A stretch of DNA of 64,000 nucleotides from positions 18,413,239-18,477,238 of the forward strand of contig NC_041726.1 in the NCBI RefSeq assembly GCF_900700375.1, written 5' to 3'. Under the pieces are notes generated by a model. The model made no database searches. It saw nothing but the letters and a program-made list of their open reading frames with translations, and had not been told where the DNA came from. Every line of letters starts with the position of its first letter. Within the stretch, counting starts at the first letter, position 1. This DNA is from Denticeps clupeoides. Lineage: Eukaryota > Chordata > Actinopteri > Clupeiformes > Denticipitidae. A program made the translations under genes and the position numbers. Positions 11,766 through 22,915 of this stretch are shown here, one piece after another.

Positions 11766-13177
11766 GGGTAATGGGGGTCATTATGGCACAGTGCCATTTG
11801 TCCACCAGACGGCACCATGTCCCTGTCATGTCTGTGTTAATTAAGTTCACCAGTTCCCAGTATATGTATAAATTCTACTGCTCCAGTTCACATTGGTTCT
11901 CTGTGTGACTGTGGTGTACTCTGTTCTGTTGTGATACCAAAGTTGCATCACGTCTAGTGATCTTTATTTTTTCTGAACAAAATTCTCGTGTGGGGCAGTA
12001 AATAAATCTGATAAATGCCGTAAATGTAAATGTAGATAATGCCAATGTTTTCATATTGACTGCAGAGTTTGTGCAGCTGCTAATAAAGTTTGATTGTTGT
12101 AGACAATCATTCCAATAAACAGTAAAGTGTAAAGTTAAAAAAAACTTGTATCACTCTTTCTGTGAGAGGGTGGTAATTTAATAAGTAATCCTGTCTAAAT
12201 TACTGTAATTATTACTTAAATGTATTCATCTTATAATTAAATATTGCTTTTGTAATTATGTATAATAATTTTATAATTACCTATAATTGTTTATTTTATT
12301 ATTTTATGTTTTGTTATTTGGGAAAAAACTGAAACTTTTACACTTTACTCCATCAGAGCATTTGAAGCAGCAATTGTGGCTTCGAATGGTATTGTGTTGT
12401 CTGTCCTGTTGCTGTCACAATGTCAGCTAATAAAAAAACATCCTGATGATCCATAACATGTTTATCAGAATGGCATGGAAATTAATAGGATGGAGAAGGT
12501 TGAAACTGTGCAGGGCATAGTTTCTTTAACACATGCTAACCACAAACTATCATATGCAGCACAGGCATAACGTTTGATGCTTGCAAAACCAAGTGTACAC
12601 ATCCTTTCTTTGAGTATATGCTGAGTATATGCTGAATACACCTTGTCAGAGTATTATTTTTAACCTTATTTCATGTTATTCCTTGAACCTGTGCTTGGTA
12701 CTATGCCATCACCACTTATTCAAATGGTGATGATATAGATATTCTTCCATCTATAGAGCTGGACCATAGCTTTAGTACAATACAAGGATCACTTTTGTGC
12801 GGTTCATTAAGATTAAAGTCTTAACTGAACTTGGCATGTTGGTCACATGAGTAACTTAAGAAGGTGACAATATTAAATCTGTGACAATAAGTGTAATGAT
12901 TTGAAATGGAATGACACCTTATCCAACTGTAATCATTACAGTGCTCATGAGGATAAAAGGAAGTAGATGTGATGCCCAGGGGCTCAGACAGGGGGTGACT
13001 TGGATCACTCCAAGCTGAAGATGTTTCATTCAGTGTTGAGATCCTGACTACAGTGTCACATGCCTACAAGTTGCATTATGTTTATTTCTGTTTCATTTTG
13101 GCCATTGTAATGTTGTTGACTTGTGTTTAATGAATATAAATTACTATTATCATGTCAAGCTTCGGTGCCTCCTTCCA
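11766..13177. other. No gene seen; SINE-A tail scrap at 11,992-12,037
   Basis: A short GATAAATGCCGTAAATGTAA piece matches the SINE-A/L2 tail. The rest is AT-rich and without coding signal. Confidence 0.5.
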
Positions 13178-13374
13178 TTTACATTTACATTTACAGCATT
13201 TATCAGACGCCCTTATCCAGAGCGACTTAAAATCAGTAGTTACAGGGACAGTCCTCCCCTGGAGCAACTTAGGGTCAAGTGTCTTGCTCAGGGACACAAT
13301 TGTAGTAAGTGGGGTTTGAACCTGGGTCTTCATAGGCGAGTGTGTTACCCACTAGGCTACTACCACCCTTCCAC
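13178..13374 (-). mobile_element. SINE-A copy, near full length
   Basis: Runs from ATTTACATTTACAGCATTTA through TCAGGGACACAATTGTAGTA to the head complement ACCCACTAGGCTACTACCAC. It lies about 300 bases upstream of an L2 LINE carrying the same tail. Confidence 0.92.
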
Positions 13375-13669
13375 TGTGCACCCGGAGTCGTAACAGCAGA
13401 AAAGTTACAGCTGCACAGCCTAATGCACACTCACAATGTCTGTCACAAGGTTTGCCCTGTTGCAAAGCATAAACTCCCATCAGTGTTACATCCCATGGTC
13501 ATGTAATGTGTTGTCTGTGTTTTCTGTCTTGTGCTTATCCTTTTTGTAGGAGGAGCCTGTAATTTCCGGAACTCCGCCCAGACCTGGCTCTGAATTACGC
13601 TCCCGTCAGAGTGAGGCCGTTATAGATGGCGTGGGTCTGCTGCGACAGGAGGAAAGAGGAGAGAGAGAG

Positions 13670-15053
13670 CTCATTCCACTGAGACGGCCCTTCTGGCTGT
13701 TACCGAGCAGCTTCATGTTGCCAGATTGGCAAAACTGTCATCGGTTCTTATTCTCCTCGACCTCTCTGCAGCATTTGACACAGTTAATCACAAGACTCTC
13801 TTGTCTATCCTGAAGAGGCTTGGAATTCAGGGCTCAGCATGGCAGTGGTTTGCTTCCTACCTTGATGAGCGATTTTACCAAGTGACTTGGAAAGGATCCA
13901 CCTCTACCTCACGTAGACTCTCCACTGGTGTCCCTCAAGGCTCAGAGCTAGGACCTCTCCTTTTCTCCCTTTACATGAGATCACTTGGTGAGGTCATTTC
14001 CTCACATGGATTATCCTACCACTGCTATGCTGACGACACACAACTCCTCTTCTCCTTTCCTCCCTCTGATGTACATGCTGCTTCCAAAATCTATGCATGT
14101 CTAACAGACATCTCGTCTTGGATGGCAGCCCATCACCTCCAACTCAATCCCACCAAAACTGAACTAATATTCATTTCAGCAGATTCTTCACCACATCAGG
14201 ATCTTGCTATTTACCTAGACAACTCGCAGCTCTCTCCTTCTACAACAGCCTGCAACCTTGGAGTAACAATAGACAACCAACTCTCCTTCTCGACTCACAT
14301 CAGCAATCTTTCCCGCTCATGTAGATTCCTTCTCTACAGTATCAGACGAATCCGCCCTTATCTGTCAACCAAGGCCACCCAACTACTGGTTCAGTCCTTA
14401 GTAATCTCACGACTGGACTACTGTAACTACCTTCTAGCTGGTCTACCACTATGTACCATCCGACCTCTACAACTCATACAAAATGCAGCAGCACGACTAA
14501 TCTTCAACCTTCCCAAATTCTCCCACACCGCCCCTCTGCTACGCTCCCTCCACTGGCTCCCAGTAGCTGCACGCATCAGGTTCAAAATACTGATGCTGGC
14601 CTACAAAGCCAAACAAGGAGTAGCACCATCCTACCTCACAGCCCTTATTACACCTCGCACTGCACCTCGTATACTCCGAGCCTCCAGTACTGCTCGCCTG
14701 GTCCCTCCATCTCTGAAGGTAAAAGGAAGATGCTCATCTAGACTCTTCTCTGTCTTGGCCCCTCGGTGGTGGAATGAACTCCCCCTCAAGGTCAGAACAG
14801 CTCAGTCACTGAGCACCTTCAAACGGCAGCTCAAGACCTTCCTCTTTAGAGATTATTTAGATTAACTTGTAACTTTTCTTATTGTCAAACTTGTGTACAG
14901 AATCTACAACAGAGTGAATAAAAATATTGTATTCATAGTTGGGGTCCTAGTGAACCGGAATTGATCTCTTCATCGGTGGTAACTTGAATGCATGTTGTAA
15001 GTCGCTCTGGATAAGGGCGTCTGCCAAATGCCGTAAATGTAAATGTAAATGTG
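13670..15053 (+). mobile_element. L2-clade LINE, 5'-truncated, with open RT frame
   Basis: The frame 13,726-14,865 (379 codons) begins inside the reverse transcriptase palm. Motif A is LLDLSAAFDTV (about residues 7-17), then GVPQGSELGPLLF (about residue 68) and the catalytic CYADDTQLLF (about residue 101). The C-terminal connector QLIQNAAARLIFNLPKF and WNELPLKVRTAQSLSTFK are typical of L2. The piece just upstream (13,670-13,730) is RT in another frame, so the copy has at least one frameshift there and no endonuclease. The 3' UTR ends at 14,995-15,053 with GTAAGTCGCTCTGGATAAGG and (TGTAAA)n, the same tail as SINE-A. This is a dead copy with a recent-looking C-terminal half. Confidence 0.92.
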
Positions 15054-15059
15054 AAGGAC

Positions 15060-15240
15060 ACTCACAACTCCTCACATGCCCTGCTCTCCCCCTTTCCATC
15101 TGGCAGATGGTTCCGCAGCATCAGAACTGTAACTGCCACATCAACCACATCAGTCAGACTCATTCAGAGTCAAGTCATTCCCCCAAGCAGTCCGAGCTCT
15201 TGATGCACTGCCATCACCAAAAAAACTGATAAACTCAACA
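15060..15240 (+). mobile_element. Possible LINE C-terminal fragment
   Basis: One frame reads FRVKSFPQAVRALDALPSP, close to the FFPQAVQALN end of CR1/Rex-type LINE proteins. It is short, follows the L2 tail directly, and shows no 3' end. Confidence 0.45.
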
Positions 15241-15329
15241 AACATTCCGACTTTAAGCACCTTCTAACAGTTATACTCTGCTCATATTAAAATATCACAT
15301 CTACTGTAGGCAGTCCACTGCACAAATGC

Positions 15330-17039
15330 ACAGTCATTGATTGGTGTTACAAAATAGCTCATATGAAAATCTAAAACCTACAAAATGATGTTTAATGCAT
15401 TGAAATGAATTAGTTTCACTGAAAAAAGATCATCATCATTTAATCTAGACAGAAAGATCAAATTTGGTCAAGACAAATAGTTTTGTCGCCTATTGAACAA
15501 ATTTACTGCAAAGTCAAAATTAAGTTGTGGTGGACTAGCGGTTAAGGAGGCGACCCAGTAATCAGAAGGTTGCCGCTTCGAATCCCGATCCGCCAAGGAG
15601 CCACTGAGGTGCCACTGAGCAAAGCACCGTCCCCACACACTGCTCCCGGGGTGCCTGTCATGGCTGCCCACTGCTCACTCAGGGTGATGGGATAAATGCA
15701 GAGGACAAATTTCACTGTGTGCACCATGTGCTGTGCTGCTATGTATAACATGTGACAATCACTTCACTTTCACTTTAAGTAGTAGTGCTGTGAGATCCAA
15801 ATTCAATATCTTGTATGACTTCCACGAGCTTGAAGGACTGCATCCATGCGGTTTGGCAAGGATTCATACAATTTATTGATGAAGTCATCAGGAATAGCAA
15901 AGAAAGCAGTCTTGCATGCCTCCCCCACACATTCTCAATGTCTGGTGACTGGGCTGGCCAATCCTGGAGCATCTTGATCTTCATCACCTTGAGGAACTTT
16001 GATGTGAAGATGGAAGTATATGATGGAGCACCATCCTGCTGCAGAATTTGATCTTTTATGGTTGGGAATATAAAAGGTAGCTAAGATTTCTTGGTATTGA
16101 TGTTGCCGTCCACCCTGCAGATCTCTCGCACACCCTCATGCTGGATGTAACCCCAGACCTGATTTTTCCACCACCAAACTGTTTTCTGGGTGAATCTCGG
16201 GTCCATGTGGGCTCCAGTAGGTCTCCTGCAACATTTGCGCCGACTGTGGTGTAATTCAACAGAAGATTCATCTGAAAAATCCACCTTCTGGCACTTTTCC
16301 AGCGTCCATCCTTTTTAGCAGGCTGTGGGCCTTGGCAAATGCCACACAGTTTTTCAATGGTCTTTTGTTTAGTGCTGGCTTCTGGGCACTGATTCAACCA
16401 AGGAGGCCATTTCGAGACAGAATCCGACAATCTGTTCTGGTTGACACAGGGACTTCAGGTGACCAGGTCTCGTGGAGCTCTGCTGCAGTGGAAAATGGGC
16501 TGGCCTTGGATTTTCAAGTCAACAAATGGTCCTCTCAAGCAGTTGTCATGTGGGGTCTGCCTAACCTGGGCTTCAAATCTTTTTTTTTATCCTCTGTGCT
16601 TGACACTGAGACACATTGAAGGTGTCTGCCACATCAGCAGTGGATCTGGTCTTCAGCCTCTTGATTATCAACACTTTAGTCTCAGGGTGAATCTTAGGCA
16701 TGTTTGCAGAGGTCTAGTTGCAGTTGATGTGAAGGTCTAGTGTACTGGGGTTCTTTTTATACACACCTCAGACCTAATTGATCCATTATTAGTGACAGGA
16801 GAAGCTCATATGACAAGGTAAACAACACTTATGTCTTTGCAAAAATTGACTCAATGGGCTTCACCAAGCTTTGAATATTAAAATATTCACATATATTGAC
16901 AGTTTCATTTTGCACTGAAACATTATTACAAAAGCTGTTGGGAATAATATTTATTGAAAAAAAAATCTTGATTAGAAATATATTTCAGCGGCACTTGAGG
17001 TTAGTTGGCAAGTGACAAGACTTTTGTCAGCGACTGTAT
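15330..17039 (-). mobile_element. Degenerate Tc1-like transposon (third family), interrupted by SINE-B
   Basis: The right end is GACAAGACTTTTGTCAGCGACTGTA, and a matching sub-terminal region (GACAAATAGTTTTGTCGCC, about 15,474) lies left of the inserted SINE-B. Minus-strand codons include KIKMLQDWPAQSPDIENVWG, a DDE-region signature (WPAQSPDIE), and a Trp/Pro-rich N-terminal part near 16,430. Stops and frameshifts are scattered through the frame. Confidence 0.88.
15524..15775 (+). mobile_element. SINE-B copy, near full length
   Basis: Plus orientation, from head GTGGTGGACTAGCGGTTAAGG through B-box GCTTCGAATCCCGATCC to tail AATCACTTCACTTTCACTTT. It is inserted in the Tc1-like element. Confidence 0.92.
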
Positions 17040-17461
17040 GTTGTCCTTGTGTACAATTTTTCATAAATTCATGTGGAGTGTATAATATTTTTATATACAT
17101 ATTTCTTTTGCAATCACACTATGAGGGTCTGTGTGAACCAGTTTTTCAAGACACTGTATAATATGTACACTGTTGTACTGACAATAAATCTCTTAAATCT
17201 TGAAATGTATAAAAAGACATCTATTCAGCTGTATTTCAGCAAGAAAATGCAGAACCACATAATTGTAAATGTGTTTTATAGCAACATATGTCCCCTGCTT
17301 TTAACTTATCAGGCGACTGGGCATCAGTGTTTGTCTTAAACACCACTGCCCCAAAATATTACTGTAGACTGTAAGTGCAAATGTAGACTGTATTTACAAT
17401 AATGTCACATTACAAAAAGGTAAGGAAGGTAAGAAGTATAACCTTTTGACCAGAACTAAAT
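17040..17461. other. No gene seen
   Basis: AT-rich spacer between a Tc1-like end and a SINE-B. On the minus strand it would be intron of the candidate host gene. Confidence 0.4.
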
Positions 17462-17613
17462 TGTCAAGGTGCCACTGAGGTCCCTTTGATCAAGGCACTA
17501 TCACCACACACTGCTCCCCAGGCACCTGTCATGGCTGCCCACTGCTCACCAATGGTGATGGTTAAAAGCAGAGGACACATATCCTTTCACAATGACAATC
17601 ACTTCACTTTCAT
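17462..17613 (+). mobile_element. SINE-B 3' part
   Basis: Starts in the body at AAGGTGCCACTGAGG and ends AATCACTTCACTTTCATC. The tRNA-like head is missing. It lies only about 14 bases from the splice donor of the next exon. Confidence 0.88.
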
Positions 17614-17627
17614 CTTATTGCACTTAC

Positions 17628-17822
17628 CAGCAATTCTGATGACTGCCCTCTCTGCTGGGTCCAAGACATCGCTGGAAGCTGACCTGGACCGCTTGACCCG
17701 CTGGTGCTTGGCGAGATTCCATGGCAGCGTGTCGCCTGAACATAGAATGCTGCTCAGTTCGCTGTTGCTCTCTTCAGATGCAGAGCGAGAGAGTATATTC
17801 CGCCTCAGCTGCTCCATAAGGG
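17628..17822 (-). CDS. Internal exon of an unidentified host gene
   Basis: The minus strand has a good acceptor (TTTCCTTGTCCAG ending at 17,823) and a strong donor (GCTG/GTAAGTGC, GT at 17,627-17,626). The exon is 195 nt, exactly 65 codons, and enters and leaves in phase 1. It reads ALMEQLRRNILSRSASEESN, then SELSSILCSGDTLPWNLAKH, then QRVKRSRSASSDVLDPAERA, then VIRIA. The peptide is serine- and arginine-rich with two RSAS motifs of the kind phosphorylated by basophilic kinases or bound by 14-3-3 proteins, which suggests a cytosolic regulatory protein. It does not resemble any transposon protein. An ATG near the start (MEQLRR) could serve as start if the upstream exon is noncoding. I cannot name the gene. 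Confidence 0.65.
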
Positions 17823-17930
17823 CTGGACAAGGAAAGATGAGAGAGAAGTTGTTAGAGTAATTATGTTGGTGGAAGACCTCAGTACATAGGCCTTCATTTG
17901 TGTATATGACAGAAAACTGCAATAATACTA

Positions 17931-18040
17931 GGGCTGCACGATTTGGGGAAAAAGACATATTGCAATTATTGAGATCAATATTGCGATATGCGATTGCGAT
18001 ATGATAAAGGGCACTTGCTTGTATCTCAATGAAAAGGCGC
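17931..18040 (+). mobile_element. hAT-like terminal fragment
   Basis: TAGGGCTGCACGATTTGGGG followed by alternating TTGCGATATGCGATTGCGAT resembles the ends of fish nonautonomous hAT elements. The partner end was not located, so the class is tentative. Confidence 0.5.
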
Positions 18041-18204
18041 ATACAAATTACTAATAGTGAAATGTTTAATTTCAAAGTGAAACATACAAACTACTTATAA
18101 CAACTTGAAATGCCCAGTGCTTTCAAAATACAATATTCTACAAAATTAAATAAATCACAAAAAAGTCTTTACTTTAAAAAACATTACTGTCGAACGACAA
18201 ACCC

Positions 18205-18585
18205 TGGTAAGGCTAAACAACTGTTTTGATTATATTTGGCCATTATAAAATCCCATATTATAGTTCTTACGTTTAACCAAAACGTTGTTTGGAGGCTAAC
18301 TTGAACACAGGGATGCATAGCTTTGCTAGCTTAGTTAAGGTTAAGATTTGTAAACTGAGGTGAATTTCTTTAGGAAACCTTCAAAGTTTGAGAAAAGTTA
18401 ACTAAACAGCTAAGAACAGTCTAAATAGTTAATGCCTACGTTTAGCCAAAACGTAGTTTGGAGGCTGACTGAACACAGGGATGCATAGCTTCGTTAGCTT
18501 AGCCTAACTTAGCTAGGGTTAAGACTTATAAAACGGGATTTTATAATGGCCAAATATATTCAAAACAATTGTCCAGCCTTACCTA
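18205..18585. repeat. Inverted-repeat segment enclosing a direct repeat
   Basis: Arms at about 18,205-18,250 and 18,533-18,585 are inverted copies sharing TATTTGGCCATTATAAAATC. Between them a direct repeat of roughly 90 bases occurs twice (about 18,266 and 18,437) with the shared block CACAGGGATGCATAGCTT. It has the layout of a foldback or MITE-like element. Confidence 0.65.
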
Positions 18586-18719
18586 TGAAATGTAATCCCC
18601 CGGGATCTGGTTTAGAGCGTACAGCGGTTTGTACAGCCCCAAGCAGCACAAGAGTGAGGCATTTTTATGCACTTCTCTTCATAGACATGTATATGCTTCA
18701 ATGTTTATGTCAGTGCGGA

Positions 18720-18960
18720 CCATCGCTGTAGCAGAGGAAACCATGTTGTCAGCCTGCCACTGAAGGAGCTGGTCAGTGCTGTCAGTGGAGATGTTGTCCA
18801 ACAAAGATGCCAATTTAGCCACCATTCTCCTGTTGCTCACCAGCCCCACTCGGTTCACAGGGCATCCTAGAACAGAGCTGGCCCTCCGAATCAGCCTGTT
18901 CAGTCTCTTCCTGTCCCTAGCAGAGAAGAGACTGTAAGGGGGCTCTGCCCTTTTCTGTAA
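18720..18960 (-). mobile_element. LINE fragment, C-terminal region
   Basis: Minus-strand codons RDRKRLNRLIRRASSVLGCP and RRMVAKLASLLDN are the conserved C-terminal part of CR1/Rex-group LINE proteins. There is no RT core and no tail. Confidence 0.8.
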
Positions 18961-18964
18961 AGAG

Positions 18965-19095
18965 CAGTGGTGTTCGAAAATATCATCAAGTTTTACGTGT
19001 TGATAATGTATCGATACAGGGACTTTTTTTATAAAAATTTGGTTCACCGGATGTCTTTAGTGAGGTCAGCAGAGATGAGAATAAGAGTGTGACTA
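18965..19095 (+). mobile_element. hAT element fragment
   Basis: TGTATCGATACAGGGAC followed by TTTAGTGAGGTCAGCA matches the left part of the complete hAT copy at 26,563-27,394 (its 26,620-26,768). It looks inserted between two LINE pieces. Confidence 0.7.
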
Positions 19096-19765
19096 CAACC
19101 TCTAGTCCTGCAGATGGTGCTGTACAGCTAAGTACTTGGCAATTCAGGCAGAGTGAATGATGGCATCCTCTAGTGCAGTGTCAGGCTGGTAGGCAAACTG
19201 TCCAGTGATGAGCTCCCCCGGGGCCAAAGCTGAGCCAGGACCAGCCGCTCTAGGGTCTTTGTCAGGTGGGATGTCAGAGCCACAGTCCAGAGTCTTTGGC
19301 ACTGGTACCACACAAGAGGTTTTTCAGCCCTGTGGAACTCTCCCCAGCTTCAGGATCAGGTTGAAAATGTGACCCTACAACCTCCAATCCTGTAGATGCC
19401 GTTTTTCAGCTCCTCCTAGTCTCCAGATTTGAGGGCCCTCCTGTTTCGCTTAAGGATGGCTTTTTTTTCTGGGGTCCTTGTGGGTACCAGTTAATGTAGT
19501 CCTTAGTGCAGGTGACAAGGCTGTAAATGTCCTCTCCATGGTCGCCACAAAGCACCTCCCGCACAGTAGACTCAAAACAGTCCTTAAGAGCCTCCTGGCT
19601 CTCCTCCGACCATCTCGGTCTTGTGCTGGTGACTGGTGGCTCCCTACGCCACGTAAACAGGGAAAAGGTGCACCAGGTTGTGATCTTATCTGAGGGAGGA
19701 GTGATGAACAGTGTTGGCATACAGTCAGTCTGGTGAGGCATCTCATATACTGGGTGAAGGTGGGT
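19096..19765 (-). mobile_element. LINE fragments, RT-proximal region
   Basis: Minus-strand readings include pieces like TRPRWSEESQEALKDCFEST and ITGQFAYQPDTALEDAI. These correspond to the linker before the RT and to the FAYRxNRSTDDA region of CR1/Rex-type LINEs. Order and spacing are disturbed and the frames are broken. Confidence 0.7.
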
Positions 19766-19969
19766 AGTGTTACTGTTCAGTGTTACTACCCAGTAACACT
19801 TAAAAAAGGCTCTTTGAGATTGCGTTTGAGGTCTGCTGACTAGACTACAGAGTTTACAGGCTGCCTCTGCATTGGCCAAGGGGGGACATGACAGGAGTCC
19901 AAACCAGACCACCCCAGGGTGAACACCAGGGTGTAATAATACAGAAATTAAGCAGAAAAGGGTCTCGAT

Positions 19970-21157
19970 TAGGGCTGAAACGGTTATTCGAATAACTGGA
20001 ATGATTCGATTACAAAAAATATTCAAGACTCGAGGCTCCGTTTAATTCGTCACCAAAGTCATTTACATTTACATTTATGGCATTTATCAGATGCTCATCC
20101 AGAGCGACTTACAATCAGTAATTACAGGGACAGTCCCCCTGGAGCAACTTAGGGTTAAGTGTCTTGCTCAGGGACACAATGGTAGTAAGTGGGATTTGAA
20201 CCTGTGACTCTGTAGTCTTCTGGTTCATAGGCAAGTGTGTTACCCACTAGGCTACTACCATCCCAGTCAATCTATTATCGTACCATCCCAATCAATCTAT
20301 TATCGTATCGCTCCCGCGGAGCTACTCAGTGCGGAGCTACACTGCTCCGGTATCATTGTTCTACACGGACTGTTTTAACTGACGCACATTTCAAAGATTT
20401 AATGAGGCGCAATTTATTGGAAAATGAAGATACCGGTGTGCGTAAAAGGCATAAAATGTATGAAGTGTGGGACCATTTTACGCTGTGTAAGGTGGACAAT
20501 GTAGTGCAGTGTATACACTCTAAAACGAACCTGGCTTACCATAAAAGTACTTCGTCAAAACTATAGCACCTTAACCGAAAGAATCTCTAAGTGGAATCGG
20601 AGCTTCTACAAGTTATCGTATTTTTATGATTGCTAACTAACATTAGCGCTTCTTAGAACGTACATTATTTGTAATTATTTGTGTTATGAGTCAATAGTGA
20701 TGAGGTATGATAAGGCATGAGCTCTCACTCTGATAGGTTACATCTCGAAACACGCCTTCCCCATACATAAGGTAGTAATAATAAATGCAACAGATGTACA
20801 AATCTACATTCATTAGCATATAGATTTACTTAGCAGGGGGCACACTGTTTCATAGTTTTTTTTCATGTACATCATGAATGTTTCAGAAAGGTTGATTAAA
20901 TGGGTTTAATTCTGGAGCCAGTAACCCAAAGGTTTTAAGCTTTGATCTATTGAGTATTGAGTTCGAATCATTTTTTTTTGTGAGGAATAAGAGCCAATTG
21001 CTTGCTCATTTTAAGAGGATTATCATGTTGCATAACACACTATTGACAGAGTTGTTTAAAAAACGCAAAAAAAAGTATGATTTATCCGATTACTAGATTA
21101 ATCTATGAAAAAAAATCACCATAATTATTCCAAAAATATTCGATAAATTCAGCCCTA
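19970..21157 (+). mobile_element. Nonautonomous hAT element with BED zinc-finger remnant
   Basis: Ends are TAGGGCTGAA and its inverted copy TTCAGCCCTA. The flanks GTCTCGAT (19,962-19,969) and GTCTTGAT (21,158-21,165) form an 8-bp target duplication differing at one base, as in the hAT superfamily. The plus-strand frame near 20,460-20,565 reads YEVWDHFTLCKVDNVVQCIH then SKTNLAYHKSTSSKL, a BED-type zinc finger that has lost its second cysteine position (usually CxxC; here CIHS). No catalytic domain remains. SINE-A sits inside at 20,062-20,264. Confidence 0.88.
20062..20264 (-). mobile_element. SINE-A copy inside hAT element
   Basis: Full tail, body and head complement are present. It includes the extra head segment GACTCTGTAGTCTTC, which is shared with the copy at 30,174. 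Confidence 0.92.
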
Positions 21158-21245
21158 GTCTTGATTAATTCTGGAGAACGCCCCCTGTTCAAAAAAATAT
21201 TTCAAATTCTGGAGTTTTTTTAACATTCTGACTCTCACAGTTGAA

Positions 21246-21393
21246 GTTTACCAGACGCCCTTATCCAGAGTTACAATCAGTAGTGACAGGGACAGTCCCC
21301 CCCTGTAGCAACTTAGAGACACAATGGTAGTAAGTGGGATTTGAACCTGGGTCTTCTGGTTCATAGGCGAGTGTGTTACCCACTAGGCTACTA
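21246..21393 (-). mobile_element. SINE-A copy, 3' tail lost
   Basis: Starts at TTTACCAGACGCCCTTATCC and ends at CCCACTAGGCTACTA. A block around the AACTTAGGGTTAAGTG region is deleted. Confidence 0.9.
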
Positions 21394-21532
21394 GTGAAGT
21401 GTACCTATAATAAAAATTACAGACCTCTGTCATCTTTTCAAGTGAGACAACTTGCACAATTCGTGGCTGCCAAATACTTTTTGTCCGTACTTTAGACATA
21501 TACATGTATGAGTGGTAACCCCATGTATGTGG

Positions 21533-21955
21533 GGTGGTAGTAGCCTAGTGGGTAACACACTCACCTATGAACCAGAAGACCCAGGTTCAAATCCCACTTA
21601 CTACCATTTACATTTACAGCATTTATCAGACGCCCTTATCCAGAGCGACGTACAATCAGTAGTTACAGGGACAGTCACCCTGGAGCAACTTAGGGTTAAG
21701 TGTCTTGCTCAGGGACACAATGGTAGTAAGTGGGGTTTGAACCTGGGTCTTCTGGTTCACAGGCGAGTGTGTTACCCACTAGGCTACTACTAGGCACTAG
21801 GCTACTACCACCTACGTACTTACCATGGTGTCCCTGAGCAAGACACTTAACCCTGAGTGTCTCTAGGGGGGGACTGTCCCTGTAACTACTGATTGTAAGT
21901 TGCTCTGGATAAGGACGTCTGGTAAATGCTGTAATTGTAAATGTAAATGTTAATG
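21533..21955 (+). mobile_element. SINE-A copy split by another SINE-A
   Basis: The head half (21,533-21,606) and tail half (21,818-21,955) are in plus orientation. They are separated by a minus-oriented SINE-A (21,606-21,812). ACTTACTACCA before and ACTTACCA after the insert look like the target duplication. Confidence 0.88.
21606..21812 (-). mobile_element. SINE-A copy nested in SINE-A
   Basis: Complete minus-oriented copy. A short duplication of AGGCTACTAC at its head end makes it slightly long. It is younger than the copy it splits. Confidence 0.9.
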
Positions 21956-22350
21956 CTGCAGGGTTTATCATGAAGATTGCCAGGATCTTTCAGCTAATGT
22001 TGCTGGTGGTTTTTGTGATCTTTGTATTTGAATTATTCTGCATGCAGTAGGAGTGTAGTTTAACTTACCTATATGCCATTTTGGACCTAAAAGTACGTCG
22101 TGTTAACAAAATTTATTCGCAGCTCTGTAAATACATGTCTAATGAAACAAGTCAACAAAAATCGCTTCTCAAATTTGCAGGTTTATGGTTCTTTAATTCT
22201 GCGTGCCACCTTGGCCATGATAGGCGCTCATTAATTTAAAAGGAACGCTACCCTGTCCCAAGATGTCATTTGCTCCCATCGACGGCTGTAGCATCCATTT
22301 TCACGTCTCTTGCACGATTTCTTAACCAAATTAACATTAAAAATGTAAAA
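21956..22350. other. No gene seen
   Basis: AT-rich spacer without recognisable repeats or coding potential. Confidence 0.4.
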
Positions 22351-22730
22351 AACTAATATAAACAATGCTATTTTTGTACAAACTATTTCAATTATATTTC
22401 ATATATTTATTTTAATGAAAAAGAATCTATGTTTACTGTTGTTTGTATTGCTAAGATACGTTAGGATGGGCCTTTATTAGTCCCACAAATGGGAAATGTA
22501 CAATTTACAAGTTTATAACTGTTAGCAGGGCTGCAGTTAGCATTGTTTAGTCATTTTGAGATATTTGAATAATTTTTTATCTTTAAACCGATATAATGTC
22601 AGTGCATGCACATTTTTTGGTTAAGTAAAAGGATTTTATTGAAGAAAAAAAAAAAAAGTCTTGTGGCTTTTTAGTGTAATACTATTCCAACTAATGGAGT
22701 TTACTGTTAATGTTGGTTTTAAAACTTGTC
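22351..22730 (+). repeat. Direct repeat, copy 1
   Basis: It shares ordered blocks with 23,937-24,231: CAATGCTATTTTTGT, ACTATTTCAATTAT, GCAGGGCTGCAGTTAGCATT, CTTGTGGCTTTTTAGT. Copy 2 lies about 1.6 kb downstream in the same orientation. The unit type is unknown. Confidence 0.75.
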
Positions 22731-22747
22731 AATTAACTTTATTTTTA

Positions 22748-22915
22748 ACTAAGCAAGCACAGCACATGGTGTCACGGTGAAATGTGTCTTCTGCATTTAA
22801 ATCATCACCGTTAGTGAACAGTGGGCACCATGACAGGTCCCTGGGAGCAGTGTGTGGTACCTTCATCAAGGGGACCTCTGTGGCACCTTAGTGGTTTAGA
22901 ATTTTAACCTGCAAT
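22748..22915 (-). mobile_element. SINE-B copy, degraded
   Basis: CAGCACATGGTG, CATCACCGTTAGTGAACAG and GGGAGCAGTGTGTGG are recognisable. Both ends are worn. Confidence 0.78.

Noticed and set aside
21512-21793. Frames reading [16 protein letters not shown] and [20 protein letters not shown]
   Set aside because: These recurrent peptides are translations of SINE-A in either orientation.
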